A stretch of 64,000 nt of DNA from Euclidia mi (taxonomy: Eukaryota; Arthropoda; Insecta; Lepidoptera; Erebidae): NCBI GenBank assembly GCA_944739405.2, contig OX123182.2:66405183-66469182 (forward strand). Reading direction: 5' to 3'. Positions within the stretch are counted from its first letter, which is position 1, and every line of letters begins with the position of its first letter. Of this stretch, positions 46,020 through 58,155 are shown in pieces. The notes beneath the pieces are model-generated. The model made no database searches and was not told where the DNA came from. It worked only from the letters and a program-made list of their open reading frames with translations. A program made the position numbers and the translations under genes.

Positions 46020-46385
46020 TTCCTTTATAAATAAAATTGAATGTGTTGACATATTTCTAAATATGTCAACACATTCAATCTCGGCACATAAATTGCTCCA
46101 TATTCTCAAAGAAACGACCGTGCGTACGACAAAGAACACTGGACAGCACTGGCGAAGGATGTGCGAAGGGCGTGCGGGGAAGGTGGGAGGGGCTTAGCTT
46201 AGCTTGTGTAGCTGCGCATCGGCATTCACAAATAACTTAGCTCCGCATATTTTAGTTAGCTCACATAGCTTAGTTCGCATATTTTGCGGTCTGCACACAA
46301 GTATGGCAAACTGTGTCAGCTATGCGAGCTAAGCTAAACTAACCTAGCTTAGCTCTTGGTCTGCAACCCATATTAATAAAATACA
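46020..46385. mobile_element. Copy C-specific replacement, AGCTTAGC-rich
   Basis: After TTCACTGACCTTTATA copy C leaves the unit and rejoins near GTGCATTCCAATCACGATAA, replacing about 450 bp of copy B. The inserted part has the hairpin at 46036-46079 and a run of GCTTAGCTTAGC and AGCTAAGCTAAAC words in opposite orientations at its two ends (46190-46210 and 46325-46350), suggestive of a foldback element. Confidence 0.5.
46036..46079. repeat. Perfect 19-bp hairpin, 6-nt loop
   Basis: ATTGAATGTGTTGACATAT, loop TTCTAA, then the exact reverse complement. Confidence 0.9.
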
Positions 46386-49300
46386 AATGTGCATTCCAAT
46401 CACGATAAACAGTTGCATCTATGTATGATCATGCTTGTACCACGTTACTATCGAGGCAACCACATACAGTCTGGTTGAATGAACTATATACGTATTTACG
46501 CTACAATCAACCGATGTCGATAAAAAAGATTGCTGTGCGCCGTGTCTCTAATTCGTTAGCCGCTCTGCAGTGTTGCAGTTCATTAGTAATGGATGAATAA
46601 CGCAATCATATTAAGCGTATAACGAATTTGCTTCGGTTTTCAACGTTTACACCCCTTTGTTCTGGCGTAGTTGAACCTTAATGTTAACGTAGACTAATGT
46701 ATTCGGTTAGCCTTTACTTTTTGGTGTCGGTGTGGTTAATTTCACTAGCGGATCTCCAACCTTCAAAGTAGAATTAATCGCTGATGTTTAGTTTGACTTA
46801 TGCACTGAAAGCCACTGCAGTGTCCTGGACTTTCTTTGGTAACGGAGTCACAGAAATATAAAGCAGTGTGTGTACATCTAAGCGTATGTGCATTCAGTCC
46901 ACAAAGCTGACCCTGATTTTCGCCTAGACTAAAAGAACAAGCGTTGTAAAGTAGTCTAGTCGCCCACGCTTCCAAACGTATTTCGCTGCGGCATAAGAAG
47001 CTAACTCAGTTCAACACCTGCCAAATTTCATACGTTAATAGAAAACGCAGCCATGCACTATTTCTAATAGAAACATAAAGACAACTTTATTGCTTCCAAG
47101 AGACATATATCGAAATGAGATTACAGCATCTTAAGTCATGTCCAGTATACACAAGACAGAACCTAGTACAAGTTGAAGCAAAGATATATAAAACATTAAG
47201 TTACTAAAATTAACTACTTATTCCTAAATATATGTACAAGTCATAAATACCAAACCACCATACCAAAATAAGGACGATAAAATCTATACATATATTAAAA
47301 TGTCCCCTTTTTGTCCTGCCCGTCTAAATGAACGTGATAAACTCACGTCCATTCAATAGAAGACAATCAATTAACTATGTGCATATCTGTTAGGATCCAC
47401 AAAGATGTATAAACATGAAGCTATGCTTTATTATTTTGGATGCAGTATGCATTTATATTAACCAATCAAGTAGTAAAGATTTGGATATGATAGTTAGATG
47501 ACGCAGTGGATTAGCACATAGGGTTGTGAACCACAATGAATCCATATTTTTAACAAAAGTCAAACGAATTCCATGCTTGAAAAATTGTAGAAAAATATAT
47601 CACATGTTTTGTTTGCAGCAAATGTTGTCGGTTTCAGATATAACAAACAAAAAGTATTGTAGATACTAGCCCGCATAAAGTTGTCACGTACAAAACCACA
47701 TTTAACGAGGTGCTCGAAGTGTTATCAGTCACTATTAAACAGATTTGGCACACCACAAATCCGTGCGAAAGAACCCAATAAGTACAATGACACCCAACCT
47801 ACTTCTTAAAATTCATATAGGGAATACACCAATTTTAATAGCGTCAAAGGATACCACATTTTTCCGACTAAAGTTTATAGCTTGGCAATTGCAGAGCATC
47901 CCTTTCGTACAAGAGACTCTATGAAAGCCTAATTTTGAACAGAATATACCTATTTAGTTTAAAGGTTTAAATTAAACCTTCATAGAGTGACTTTGTGGTC
48001 TACCTGTTAGTCGAGGCCCTCGCCGCATTAATGGTCAGAGATATAAATCTAACTTGAAATATGAATAACACTTGTCAGTAATTTTAAATATTGGCGGTTC
48101 ATGTCTACGGGAAGGAAGATTAACGACACACCATAATTTTGAGTTTATCTTTACATATGGAGATGAAAAACAAACACAATTTGAACGGTGTTTGTAGACT
48201 AACAGTCATGCATGACATGGCGTAATTAGTAATTGTCACGTTATTTTTATCCCGGATGGTATGAATAAGCTCATATTAAGTTTTATGCGTACCCTCAAAA
48301 CCCTTAACTGCAGCTTACTTTTGCGGCAAAATGATCAAATTGAGCATTATATTGTCTTCCCGAAATACCTAACAAAATAGGAGGAGTTATTAATTAGCCT
48401 AAGAGCATTCCGAACTTTATTCAGGCAAATAGTGGGTAATTTAGATTTCAAAAGAGATCTAGATGATCGTATAACTGACTGATAAACACGTTACAACTAT
48501 GATTAATTCTTGCCACTGAAAACCAATTACATAATACATCAGTACTAATGACCTTGTTCACATTGCACACGTAGAGTCAAAACGGTGCACATGTGCGGAT
48601 AACATATGTAAGCAACTGCGTTCACCCATCCATTACGTCTGGTACGCATGTTACCATATCTAGTGGATAAGCCTTTTATAAAAAAGCTTACTTAGTTTAT
48701 CCAAAAAAGTAAAAACGCCTGCAGCGGCCAGTGTGCATTGTTCTGTTTGACATCCCTGGTTGTCGAGTCGCGTTTATAAATTTTGCTTTGTTCGATTTCT
48801 CTCTGTCCGAACATGCCAAGAACAGACAAACGTCGGGAATAAATAAAGATATAAATGCATTGCCAGTGCTCTATCTGAAATTCAAACATTGCTATGGCAT
48901 GTACTGTCTGTTCTGCATTCGTATGTAAATTATTTCTCATGGTGCTTCGACGAAGTACGATGGGAATGTAGTGTGTGTGGACGATCGCCTCCTTCCACCT
49001 CATAAGTGAATAACTCATTCGTATTTGGTATTTAATTAAACCCACATCTACTACAATTGTTCGCTGTGGAAGTTGACTTTGCGCGTATATGTAACTTGGA
49101 CGCCAATTCAGACTGTTACGTTACATTCCCTTGCTGTGTTTTACAGCTAGGTATACAAACGTTTTATTTCTGGGAAAATTGTGATATTAATCAGCGTCTC
49201 TGAGCAATAAATCTAAGGATACGTTCCTTTTCTGCAATAATATTCTAGTGGAGTATTGAAAATAATAAGAATCAGATCACTAGAGTATGTTATAGTAATC

Positions 49301-50081
49301 ATCAAAGCTTGGAAATCGTTGAATTCAGAAAGGTTTTATACAAGATGTTATGCTTTCTTATATTAAGGGAGAAAAATGGAGACTTCAACTTGCTTTCAGG
49401 TCACGACGATTCACATTTTCATCATAATACAATTTATACCTACGTACTTGATTAGACGAAATAGCCAACCATCAATAAAATTCTTTGTTTATATTACTTA
49501 TAGCAAATTATATATTTGTGAAGAGACGGCTAATATGACATCGATGCCTAAACTAACTCGTCTGGCCATCGTGGCAGGCAAAATCCTTCTATGAAAGGTG
49601 AGTGGGTGACACGGGAGACCAGTGCCGATCTTTCTTCCCAATGCGCAAGGGGAGTAAGAATTTATCTAGGATCGGTAATGCGACTAATGCCAGGTTACAT
49701 CTCTGAAATTTAAAGGCTTGACCACTTAACATTAGACATACTATAGCAACTTATATTTTACTAGAGGATGCCCGCAGCCACGTTCGCTCATTTAATTAAA
49801 TTTTAGGCGGTTGGCAAACTTCAGCTTTTTTACGCAGATTATAAATCTAATTATAAAAAAAATTTTGAAATTAAACTACAGTTTACGGATTTTATCGCAT
49901 TGTATCGGTTTCACTAAATTATTACAATTAAACCGAATGATCTAGAAACTACATTTTTAATTTATTACTAGCCAACGCGTGACGTTTCGAATTTTTTAAA
50001 GGATTCATGTTCACGGCAGACTGAGGTGATGTTTGTCTTTTTCTTGAATGTATAAGTTATCTCCAAGTACTCCAACATTTT

Positions 50082-50761
50082 TCAACTATTGGTGTTACTA
50101 TTTACGCAGAATGAGCTCACAGTGTCCTTAGGTCTTCTGGTGACTTTGTCCTTCTTGGGTTTCATTAGCCTTATGACAGGGTCCCAAGCTGGAGGAACAT
50201 TCCAACCATCTTCCCTACTGAAATAAGGGTGTTTTCTAATTTCAATAGCCTCTCGTATCATCCTTGGAAGAAAACGGTGTTCTTTTGCGAGTATCTGTGG
50301 TTCATCAAATCGCAGGTGGTGGTTGGGTCCTTGTTCCACATGTTCACACACACAGCAGACTTTGTTGAGCGTTTATGTTTTATGTCAGCTATATATTTTT
50401 TCAGTCGAATGCCTATGCTTCTCTTGGTTTGTCCAATGTATGAGAGCACACATTCACAGTCAATTTTGTAGACACCGGCCTCTTGCAAGGGTAACTGACA
50501 CTGGACTGTTGGTAATAATTGACTTATCGTCGTTGGCGGCTTGTAGTAAGTTTTGATTGAAGCTCGCTTCAAGTTGTAGTCAATTTTGTCAGTCACGCCC
50601 TTGATGTATGGGAGGATAGCAGGTTGTCTTTCTACTGTGGCTGGTATTTCTTTCTTCTGGGATCTGTGACAGTGGTGCGGCGATCGGAGCTTGTTGTCTT
50701 GCAGAACTTGCCTGACATGTTGAAACTCAGCGTCCAGGTGTTTCTTGTCACTATTTGCCAC
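50082..50761 (-). pseudogene. Penelope-like element, GIY-YIG endonuclease end
   Basis: Minus-strand reading gives the linker typical of Penelope-like retroelements (PAILPYIKGVTDKIDYNLKR, IKTYYKPPTTISQLLP), then a GIY-YIG nuclease: GVYKIDCECVLSYIGQTKRS, with the basic IGIRLKKYIADIKHK. Near 50345, within a TGTGTGTG run, the frame shifts. The rest reads in the next frame: GPNHHLRFDEPQILAKEHRF, then MIREAIEIRKHPYFSREDGW, which carries the expected glutamate. The reverse transcriptase is missing except perhaps its last residues. It lies just past copy C. Confidence 0.85.
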
Positions 50762-50972
50762 AAAAAGCTAAAATATGGAGGCCTGAGAAAAACTGGCGAT
50801 AGGACTCTAAAGGAGCTTCCAAATTCTGACCGGTCAAATTAAGACCGGTCTGCAAATGGAGCGATAAAATATGTAACCCTTCGTTTGCCTCAAGATACCG
50901 TCGCAGGACCTGTCCAGCTCCAACTATTCCATTTGAAAGCGGCATAAATATTGACAGGAGTTGTAGTAAATG

Positions 50973-51880
50973 ATAATTTCAAACTCAAACTCAAATATAT
51001 CTATTTCCGTAAAAATGTTAAAATTTTTTGGACACGTCAGAAAGTCATACAAATTAAAATAGAAAAGGTACTTTATATGCAAACTTATTTACAAAATTGA
51101 GCATTGAAAAAAAATGCCTGTTCAGAAAGTAGAGCCTCGTCAGAAGAATCAGGCAAGAAACTCCAGGTCACTCTTTTCTTCGTCTTGACTCTATACAATT
51201 TAAAAACTTAGTGCTGGTGTGTCTTTAATGTTGTTGTATATTAATAAGGTTTTTAATAATAATATAAAAGTACTAAACTAACATAATATAGACCCAATAA
51301 CTCACACTCACATGAAACTTAACATAAGTAGCCTGTGGGGCTGAGCAAATTAATCCCAAACATTTTTATCTTCAATATAATCTAGCACCGAATAGTACCA
51401 TTTTTGACAAAGTTTGCGTTTTATAACCTTTTAGAATTTGTTAAAACTTAAATTTTGTATATTGCTTGGTACTTTATTGTAAAAGCGCACACATTGGCCT
51501 TGAAAAGATCTTTTTAATTTCTCTAGCCGGGTGGCCGGTACTATAAGTTTGCCCTTATTTCTAGTATTCAAATTGTGGATATCACTTTTCTTTGAGTATG
51601 AGGCCTTGTTTTGGAATACATATATTAGGTTGGAACAAATGTACTGGCTTGCAACTGTTAAAATGCTAATTTCCTTGAATTTATTCCTTAACGAAGCCCC
51701 ATAATCCAAATTATAAATTGCTCGAATAGCTCTTTTCTGCAGAACAAAGATGGTTTGAATGTCGGCAGCATTTCCCCACAAGAGAATACCGTATGACATT
51801 ACACTATGAAAATAGCTATGATATACAAGCCTGGCTGTGTCAATGTCAATTAACTGGCGAATTTTTCTGACTGCCTTCGT
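50973..51880 (-). pseudogene. CR1-type non-LTR fragment (RT C-terminus and 3' end)
   Basis: From about 51880 down to the stop at 51431 the minus strand encodes KAVRKIRQLIDIDTARLVYH, SYFHSVMSYGILLWGNAADI, IFVLQKRAIRAIYNLDYG and RSFQGQCVRFYNKVPSNIQ, the C-terminal region of a CR1/Jockey-like reverse transcriptase. About 450 bp of 3' untranslated DNA follow, ending in a TTTGAGTTTGAGTTTGAA tail, a short tandem tail as in CR1-like elements. The open frame continues upstream to 52015 into unrelated DNA. The empty site is at about 43300. Confidence 0.85.
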
Positions 51881-52019
51881 AAAGTCGATCCCTCGTGAGT
51901 TCATGCCACTATTCTGCCCACCTATACCGCCAAGCATTACGACTGAATGATACAACCATTTGTGTTGCCTTTTATCGCCGTCAAATAATTCAGCTGCATC
52001 GGTATTGTTACGCACTGCC

Positions 52020-52177
52020 TATGGCCGACCAAAACAAGTAGGTACTTATCAAACACTCACTTTCAATCTACGTATAACTGGGTAATAAGACGATTTCTGG
52101 TGATAAAAATATAGTAACTTTTACAGGTGATCGGCATAAGAATTTTTTTTCTTTTTTGCAGAAGACTCAAATTTTTT
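52020..52177. other. Non-coding stretch
   Basis: Nothing supported. Confidence 0.4.
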
Positions 52178-52222
52178 GATTATTGTAAGAATCTCTACAT
52201 ACGTAGAGATTCTTACATAATC
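52178..52222. repeat. Hairpin, about 20-bp stem
   Basis: The arms GATTATTGTAAGAATCTCTAC and GTAGAGATTCTTACATAATC are complementary except for one base bulge. Loop ATAC. Confidence 0.85.
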
Positions 52223-52258
52223 ATGTTTTCTAAAGGATAGAAATAGCTTAATTGAAAA

Positions 52259-52400
52259 TTAGCTGTGCCCGCGGTTACAGCCGCGTTATAATTTTAATGA
52301 TGCTTACGCACCCGCGACTCATACCAAATTATTTTATTTTTCAATTCAAACCAGAAAGTCCTGATATTAGTGCGTTCAACCAAACTAATATATAAATAGA
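52259..52400 (-). mobile_element. Non-autonomous Helitron (family 1)
   Basis: On the minus strand it starts TCTATTTATATATTAG, has TTGAACGCACTAATATCAGG, and ends with a GCGGCTGTAACCGC hairpin followed by GGGCACAGCTAA and T. Same family as 8005-8220. Confidence 0.7.
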
Positions 52401-53037
52401 TGATGTAATGAATAGGGCGATTCCTAATCTGTGTCAATTTTGGAGCAATAAATAGCAACGAAGATAGCTGCACCTTGCTGTTACGCCCAATTACCTTTGT
52501 CTACACTCCATATAATCTAAATAAATTTCGTTAAATATCAAACGCGCTCAGTAAACAAGTTTTATGATAGTAATAGATTATGACAAAGCTGGACAACTCC
52601 GAATAGGACTCCCGCGTCAGTTTCCTTTGTTAGCACACTTTATTTATGGTCCGCTCCGTAGCTTTTAGAGCGATTTCACAATCACAACAGTGCCAGTCTC
52701 TTTTGTGTATAGTCGTGATTATATTACGTCATTTTTCAAAAGATTTAATTTTCTACTTCGAAATACGGAATACCCAATTTCGTTAACACATGATTTAACA
52801 CTCGTTTCGCCGCGTAGTCTAAATAAAGTTCACAATTCATGAGTCTCGCGCCGCGTTATAACTCGTACAAGTACGTTGATAAATTCGGGCGCGAACACAC
52901 ACAAACTGATATGGACGACTAACAAGCCACGAGGGTACTAACAAACTACATCATTCACTTACAGGTTTGTTACTAGCAACTGATCCATGTTGGATGTACG
53001 CATGTATTTTCATGCCTTGCAGGAAAACTTTAGGGCC
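52401..53037. other. Non-coding stretch
   Basis: Nothing supported. Confidence 0.4.
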
Positions 53038-53252
53038 TCTATCTTTATATATTAAACTGTTCGGCTACTGGCTGTCTGACAGACAACGCACAGCCAAAAC
53101 TATAGCGCGCAAGAAGCTGAAATTTGGCACGTATGTTCTTTGTGCGCCGTAGAGGTGCACTAGTACTACTAGGAAACTTAAAGAAAGCACAGGATAGGAC
53201 AGAAACGTTTAAATAAAAAAAATGTGCAGGTTTAGCTGCAGACAGCCTCTAG
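53038..53252 (+). mobile_element. Non-autonomous Helitron (family 2)
   Basis: TC start, then TTTATATATTAAACTG, GCTGTCTGACAGACAACGCA, AGAAGCTGAAATTTGGCA and CCGTAGAGGTGCACTA, ending in CTAG followed by T. Confidence 0.75.
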
Positions 53253-53998
53253 TTCCAAAATATATCAATCCATTCCTTTCCTTCGTGGATACTTAAAACA
53301 TTCAGGCAGAGAATCAAATATTTCTCTTATCTCTGTAAATCAACTTTAATATTCGCTTAAATATATACATTTCACAGTTTATATTTATTGTTAAAATAGT
53401 TCGTCTCGGAAATATAATTTGCGGTCAAACTTGGTCGTTATTATCCACCGCATTTAGTTCATGTAAATACGAAAGTTTCCGTGCTGTAGAAATTGACTTG
53501 AATAATAATCGTACTTAGTTGAGCAGGCCAGCTGTACGAAATGATGAAGTATTTTTTCACACGGTTGCAGCCAAAGCTGCCAAATTTCGAGTTTCTAAAG
53601 TGCACTTCCATTAGGTAATATTACAACCAGATGATTAAATTACGTACTGCGTTAAGTATGCAAGTACACCTACTCATTTCATTTTACAAATTACATACCT
53701 TATGTACTTATAGTAATATAACTCGAAGTAGTTATTCACTTAAATATCTAAATTGAATATTATTAGGCATGTGTTGGATATTGATATTTAAGTACTAAAT
53801 AGTAAACAGCTAAAAATCGCTCAAGAATCTCAAACAGACCTTCAAACCAAACGCTCGTGAAGAATAATTACAAGCACGTAGTCTAGGAATAACTTGGCGG
53901 ACATCTTAAGTCAATTTTAATTACTTTTACTAAGGAACTGTCTCTAAATTCCTCTTGTATACACAGAGAGGCGTGGCGTCGGTACAAATACATATATG

Positions 53999-54051
<53 letters not shown>

Positions 54052-54567
54052 CTCGTTGGTAACTGAAAGACGCAGTTATCCGTCTTAATGATACTTATTA
54101 ACTGCCTAGAACGATGTTTCATGTCAAGGGATACGTTAACTACCACCGCAATACCTACAGCAATAATTTACTATAGTAATTTATTGTTTTTTTAAACAAT
54201 TGCATTATATTAAGAGTATTATCACCTTAGGAATTAATGCTTGGCATGTAAATATATCGATATAACTGAAATACTTTACTGGAGATAAAACTACATGTAA
54301 TATGCATTTTTAAGATAGCAAAGCGGTAGACTATTTTGAGTCTGTTTTTTGAACTCGATATCGATTTCAAAAAATTGCAATTGGAGCTATCAAAGCTAAT
54401 ATGGGTCACGAAATTATTATCTGATTGAGGATTATATACGTAGGAATTTATTGTGCACTTGAGAGGTGGTTGAGTTTTAAAAATCGCTGTCCTCCAGTGC
54501 TTAAAGTCTTAAAGCTGCATGTCCGCGGCTTTGACATCATATGAGTGTATAGAGTATTATAAATCTA
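53253..54567. other. Non-coding stretch with AT microsatellite
   Basis: No gene or element protein. It contains the (AT)n run at 54004-54048. Confidence 0.45.
54004..54048. repeat. (AT)n microsatellite
   Basis: About 22 uninterrupted AT units. Confidence 0.98.
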
Positions 54568-55126
54568 CTAGCTTTTACCCGCGGCTTCGCTCACGTAAAT
54601 TTGGGGTTCTCTAGTTATTGTATATCATCGATGTTCGGGGTAACACATATCTCTTTTATTGGGCGGTTACTATATAAGTAACTGTAAAAAGTATTTACAC
54701 ATAGAAACTACTTAGTACTTAGACTTAGTAGTACCTACTCAAAATGTTATCCGGTATCTGTGGCGTTTCGCGAGATTCGAATCTGAATTTTGCGGATATA
54801 TGTTGTCGACTCGAAATCATTATTTTTTTTATGTTTTATTATTCAGGTAAGATTTCGAGGAGTACTCCTTGACGAAATTATTAACATAAGATTAGACACT
54901 GCGATAGCAGCGCAATCCGTCGGTTCCAATGTGAAACATTCCGAAATCCACAACTACTTACAAATTAAAAATTAAGAAAAAAACATTTTCCAGTGGACTA
55001 AATTGTGAATCTAAACCATTCTCAGGTTCCCTTGAACACACACAAAACATTTCATCAAGATCGGTCCAGTCGTTTAGGAGGAGTTCAGTGACATACACAC
55101 GCACACAAGAAATATATATATTAAGA
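54568..55126 (-). mobile_element. Helitron-like element
   Basis: The minus strand starts TCTTAATATATATATTTC, carries ACTCCTCCTAAACGACTGG and a GAGAATGGTTTAGA region, and ends GAAGCCGCGGGTAAAAGCTAG. The 5' part is shared with 6706-6840. Confidence 0.65.
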
Positions 55127-55217
55127 TATAAATAAAATTGAATCACCGAAATGTTTGTACGCGCATAACTTCGAAGCGACTACTTGAAATTGGATACACC
55201 TTTATTTTATGTGTTCA

Positions 55218-55386
55218 CTAGCTTTTGTCCGCTGCTTCGCACGCGTAAATTACGATTAGAAAAATATTTTGTACAAACACTCTCCTCAAGGAACATACAT
55301 GCTAAATTTAACCTTCTTGCGCCCAGTAATTTTGGCTGTAATGTATCTGTCAGTCAGTCAGTACGAAAAGATTTTATATACACAGA
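55218..55386 (-). mobile_element. Helitron-like element (family 2 variant)
   Basis: The minus strand starts TCTGTGTATATAAAATC, has CTGACTGACTGACAGA, and ends GAAGCAGCGGACAAAAGCTAG. Confidence 0.7.
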
Positions 55387-55389
55387 TTG

Positions 55390-57960
55390 AAGTGATTCCA
55401 TTGAAAAAATAAAAGATTTTACACAAACACTGAATCCCTTTTCCACCCTCTTAGGAAAAAAATTCCAAAATAATTGTCTTTGTGTTCGCTAACGTCATTT
55501 GCCGATCCAATGAACAAAGTATGAAGTTAATCCCTTGAAGGCATAATAGGTTCTATGTAAATTATGACTCCCCTTCTTATCCACTTAGGAAAGATTTTCC
55601 AAAAATACTTTCTTAGTGTTCATTTGAGGAACCAATAGGTATACAAAGTTTGAAGTTAATTCATTGAGACTATAAAAAAAATAAACAAACTGTCTGTAAT
55701 CTCAAAATAACTGTATTGCATACTGTTGCTAACCCGTTTCGAGTACCCTAATGATTTATTTAGATTGTTTTTCTGTCTGTCTATTTATTTATGGTAATCT
55801 TAAAAATGGCTGAATAGATTTAGATGTGTGTTTTAATAATGGTTTATGAAAACTCTCGAACAAACTATAAAAAATTCATTTAGGCGTAGCTGCTTGCAAA
55901 AGCTAGTTAAAATTAAATTAGTCAAGGATTCCGTCGCAGTATACATTTGTCTCAGGGACATTGTAAAAAAAAAAAATCCAAGTTCAAAATCTTTAGTAGG
56001 TATTTTAGGTTAAAGAAATGAGATAAGTTATCTGCTTTGTCCAACTGCTGACCAAGGCTGGTCAGCACTACCATGAAAAGGCAAAAGGCTGTATTATGAA
56101 AAAGACGATTTCGAGAAAAAAAATTAAATAATTCTCATACAGTTTTTGGCCTTTCCCATAATATAGTAAACATAAAATTATATGAAATTGGTATCATTGT
56201 ATAGGTATTTTAATGGTGATTACAGCCGTGTTAAAAATATCAATAAAAAATTAAAGATGTTAAAAAAAATTGAAGAAAATTGTTTAAAAAAACGACGAAT
56301 TTGTTTTATGATATTGTTAATTCTTTAAATAAAGATTGATTATTATCTTGCTCCGTAAATCACTCATATTTATATGTTTTATGCAAAAAATATACGTGAA
56401 TTACATTACAATGGCACTTTTTAAAGCGCACTAATTTGAATCAAAACAAACCGATCACGCAGTGCGTGGTTTGTAGTGGTACTGCTCTAACATCAGCGCG
56501 AGCCCTAAGAGCGAGAAAGATAGCAATAAAATACGTGAAATGCGCGCTCTGGCCAGTTTAGTATGGCAAAACACTGTAGCAGGCTATACAGTCTTTTGCT
56601 TAGGTTAAGGTTGATTGTTTATAAATACATGGTTTTTTATTGTAGTATATCTCTATAAATAAACGTCGTATAGTAAAAATAAAAATATTATGCTATATTA
56701 GACCTCAAACCAAGCAGAATAAGCGTTGTTACTCGTAAGCAAAAACACTGCATTCTTGAATAAGGTCTTTTACCTTTTCACGATAGGCAGTTGGACAAAG
56801 CAGGTAACTGATAAAAAGTGCTTACCTGCTTAGAAATAAATGAAAATAGCAAAATAACGGTTCTAATTATTTTGTCTTCTATTGGTCATAAAAAACCATC
56901 TTCACTAACTAAAACTAAAATAAATTTAAATGCACATCAGGGACGATGAAAAAAATTAAGTGAAGGAATTAAAAGTTTCATACAAACTGGAACCCCTTTT
57001 TGGACTCCCCGTTTTAGTGGTGAATTCACTAACGTCACTTGAGGAGCCGATACTAAGTTTCAAGTGAATCCATTAAAGTTTTTTTATAAATTAGAAAATG
57101 GGACACCCTTTCTCATGCCCATAGGGTAGTGACTTTGAAAACCCCTTTCTTGGTGTTCACTATCGTCATTTGAGGAACCAATTTACAAAGTTAAATTCAA
57201 TCCACTGAAAAAATCATAAGTTTCGTTTCCTACACACTTTGAACCACTAACTTACCCCCTGAGGGTGGGAATGAAAAAAAAAACTAATTCTTAGTGTTCA
57301 CAATCATTACAAAGTTTGAAGTCAATCCACTGAAAGAACAATAAGTTTCTTTTCATATACACTTTGAAACCCTATCTAACCCCCTGAGGGTAGCAATTTT
57401 CAAAAAAAAAATTCGTAGTGTTCACTTTCGTCGTTTGAGTAACCAATATACAAAGTTTGAAGTCAATCCATTAAAGGAATAAAAAGTTACATACAAACTT
57501 TGACCCCCTATTTTACCCCCTGAGGTTAGGAATAAAAAAAAACTAATTCTTAATGTTCACTATCGTCATTTGAGGAACTAATAGACAAAGTTTGAAGTCA
57601 ATCCCCTAAAATATTAATAAGTTTCGTTTCATACACACTTTTAACCCCTATCTTACCGCCTGAGGGTAAGAATTTTCCGAAAAAAATATTCTTAGTGTTC
57701 ACTTTCGTCGTTTGAGGAACCAATATACAAAGTTTGAAGTCAATTCATTAAAGGAATAAAAAGTTACATACAAACTTTGACCCTCAATGTTACCCTCTTA
57801 GGGGTGGAATTCCCAAAAAAATAATTCTTAGTGTTCACTATTATCGTTTGAGGAACCAATATATAAAGTTTGAAGTGAATCCACTGAAGGAATAATAAGT
57901 TTCATACACACTTTGACCCCCAGTTTTACCCCCTTAGGGGTGGAATGTCCAAAAATCCTC
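55390..57960. repeat. Tandem array of about 124-145-bp units, interrupted
   Basis: The word CAAAGTTTGAAGTxAATCCA recurs near 55516, 55644, then 57054, 57187, 57311, 57452, 57597, 57729 and 57865. Units also share CTTAGTGTTCACT, CGTTTGAGGAACCAATA and ACCCCCTGAGGG. The gap 55690-56935 holds other DNA, including an element with inverted ends (56024-56812). The array runs into a Helitron 5' end at 58085. Confidence 0.85.
56024..56812. mobile_element. DNA transposon remnant with about 70-bp inverted ends
   Basis: ATCTGCTTTGTCCAACTGC on the left and GCAGTTGGACAAAGCAGGT on the right are inverted copies, and the similarity continues inward (ATGAAAAGGCAAAAGGC versus the reverse of TCTTTTACCTTTTCACG). 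The interior of about 640 bp is non-coding. Confidence 0.6.
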
Positions 57961-58085
57961 TCTTAATTCTACCCTACACTCCTCAAAAAACATACATGCT
58001 AAATTTCATCTTCTTGTGACCAGTAGTTTCGGCTGTAGCGTGTCTGTCAGTCAGTCAGTAACGCAAGGATTTTATATATTAAGAT
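57961..58085 (-). repeat. Helitron family 2, 5' part
   Basis: The minus strand begins TCTTAATATATAAAATCC and has CTGACTGACTGACAGAC, then merges into the tandem array. A separate GGTCAGCTAG end in plus orientation lies at 58142-58151. Confidence 0.65.
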
Positions 58086-58155
58086 TATTATCAGGAGAAG
58101 GTTTGGATGAAAAATAGAAATATGGCGGTACGAAGTTCGCTGGGTCAGCTAGTAA

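Larger units (their letters stand above)
43478..49870 (+). repeat. Segmental copy C (most complete unit)
   Basis: It matches copy D from inside the SINE (43478 equivalent to about 61315), then copy A from about 44340, then copy B to its end near 39560. It therefore spans the whole unit of about 6.4 kb and shows that A and B are partial. C and D are the closest pair. Confidence 0.85.

Noticed and set aside
55390..57960. CRISPR-like array
   Set aside because: Units are 124-145 bp, diverged and without distinct spacers; this is a eukaryotic tandem repeat.
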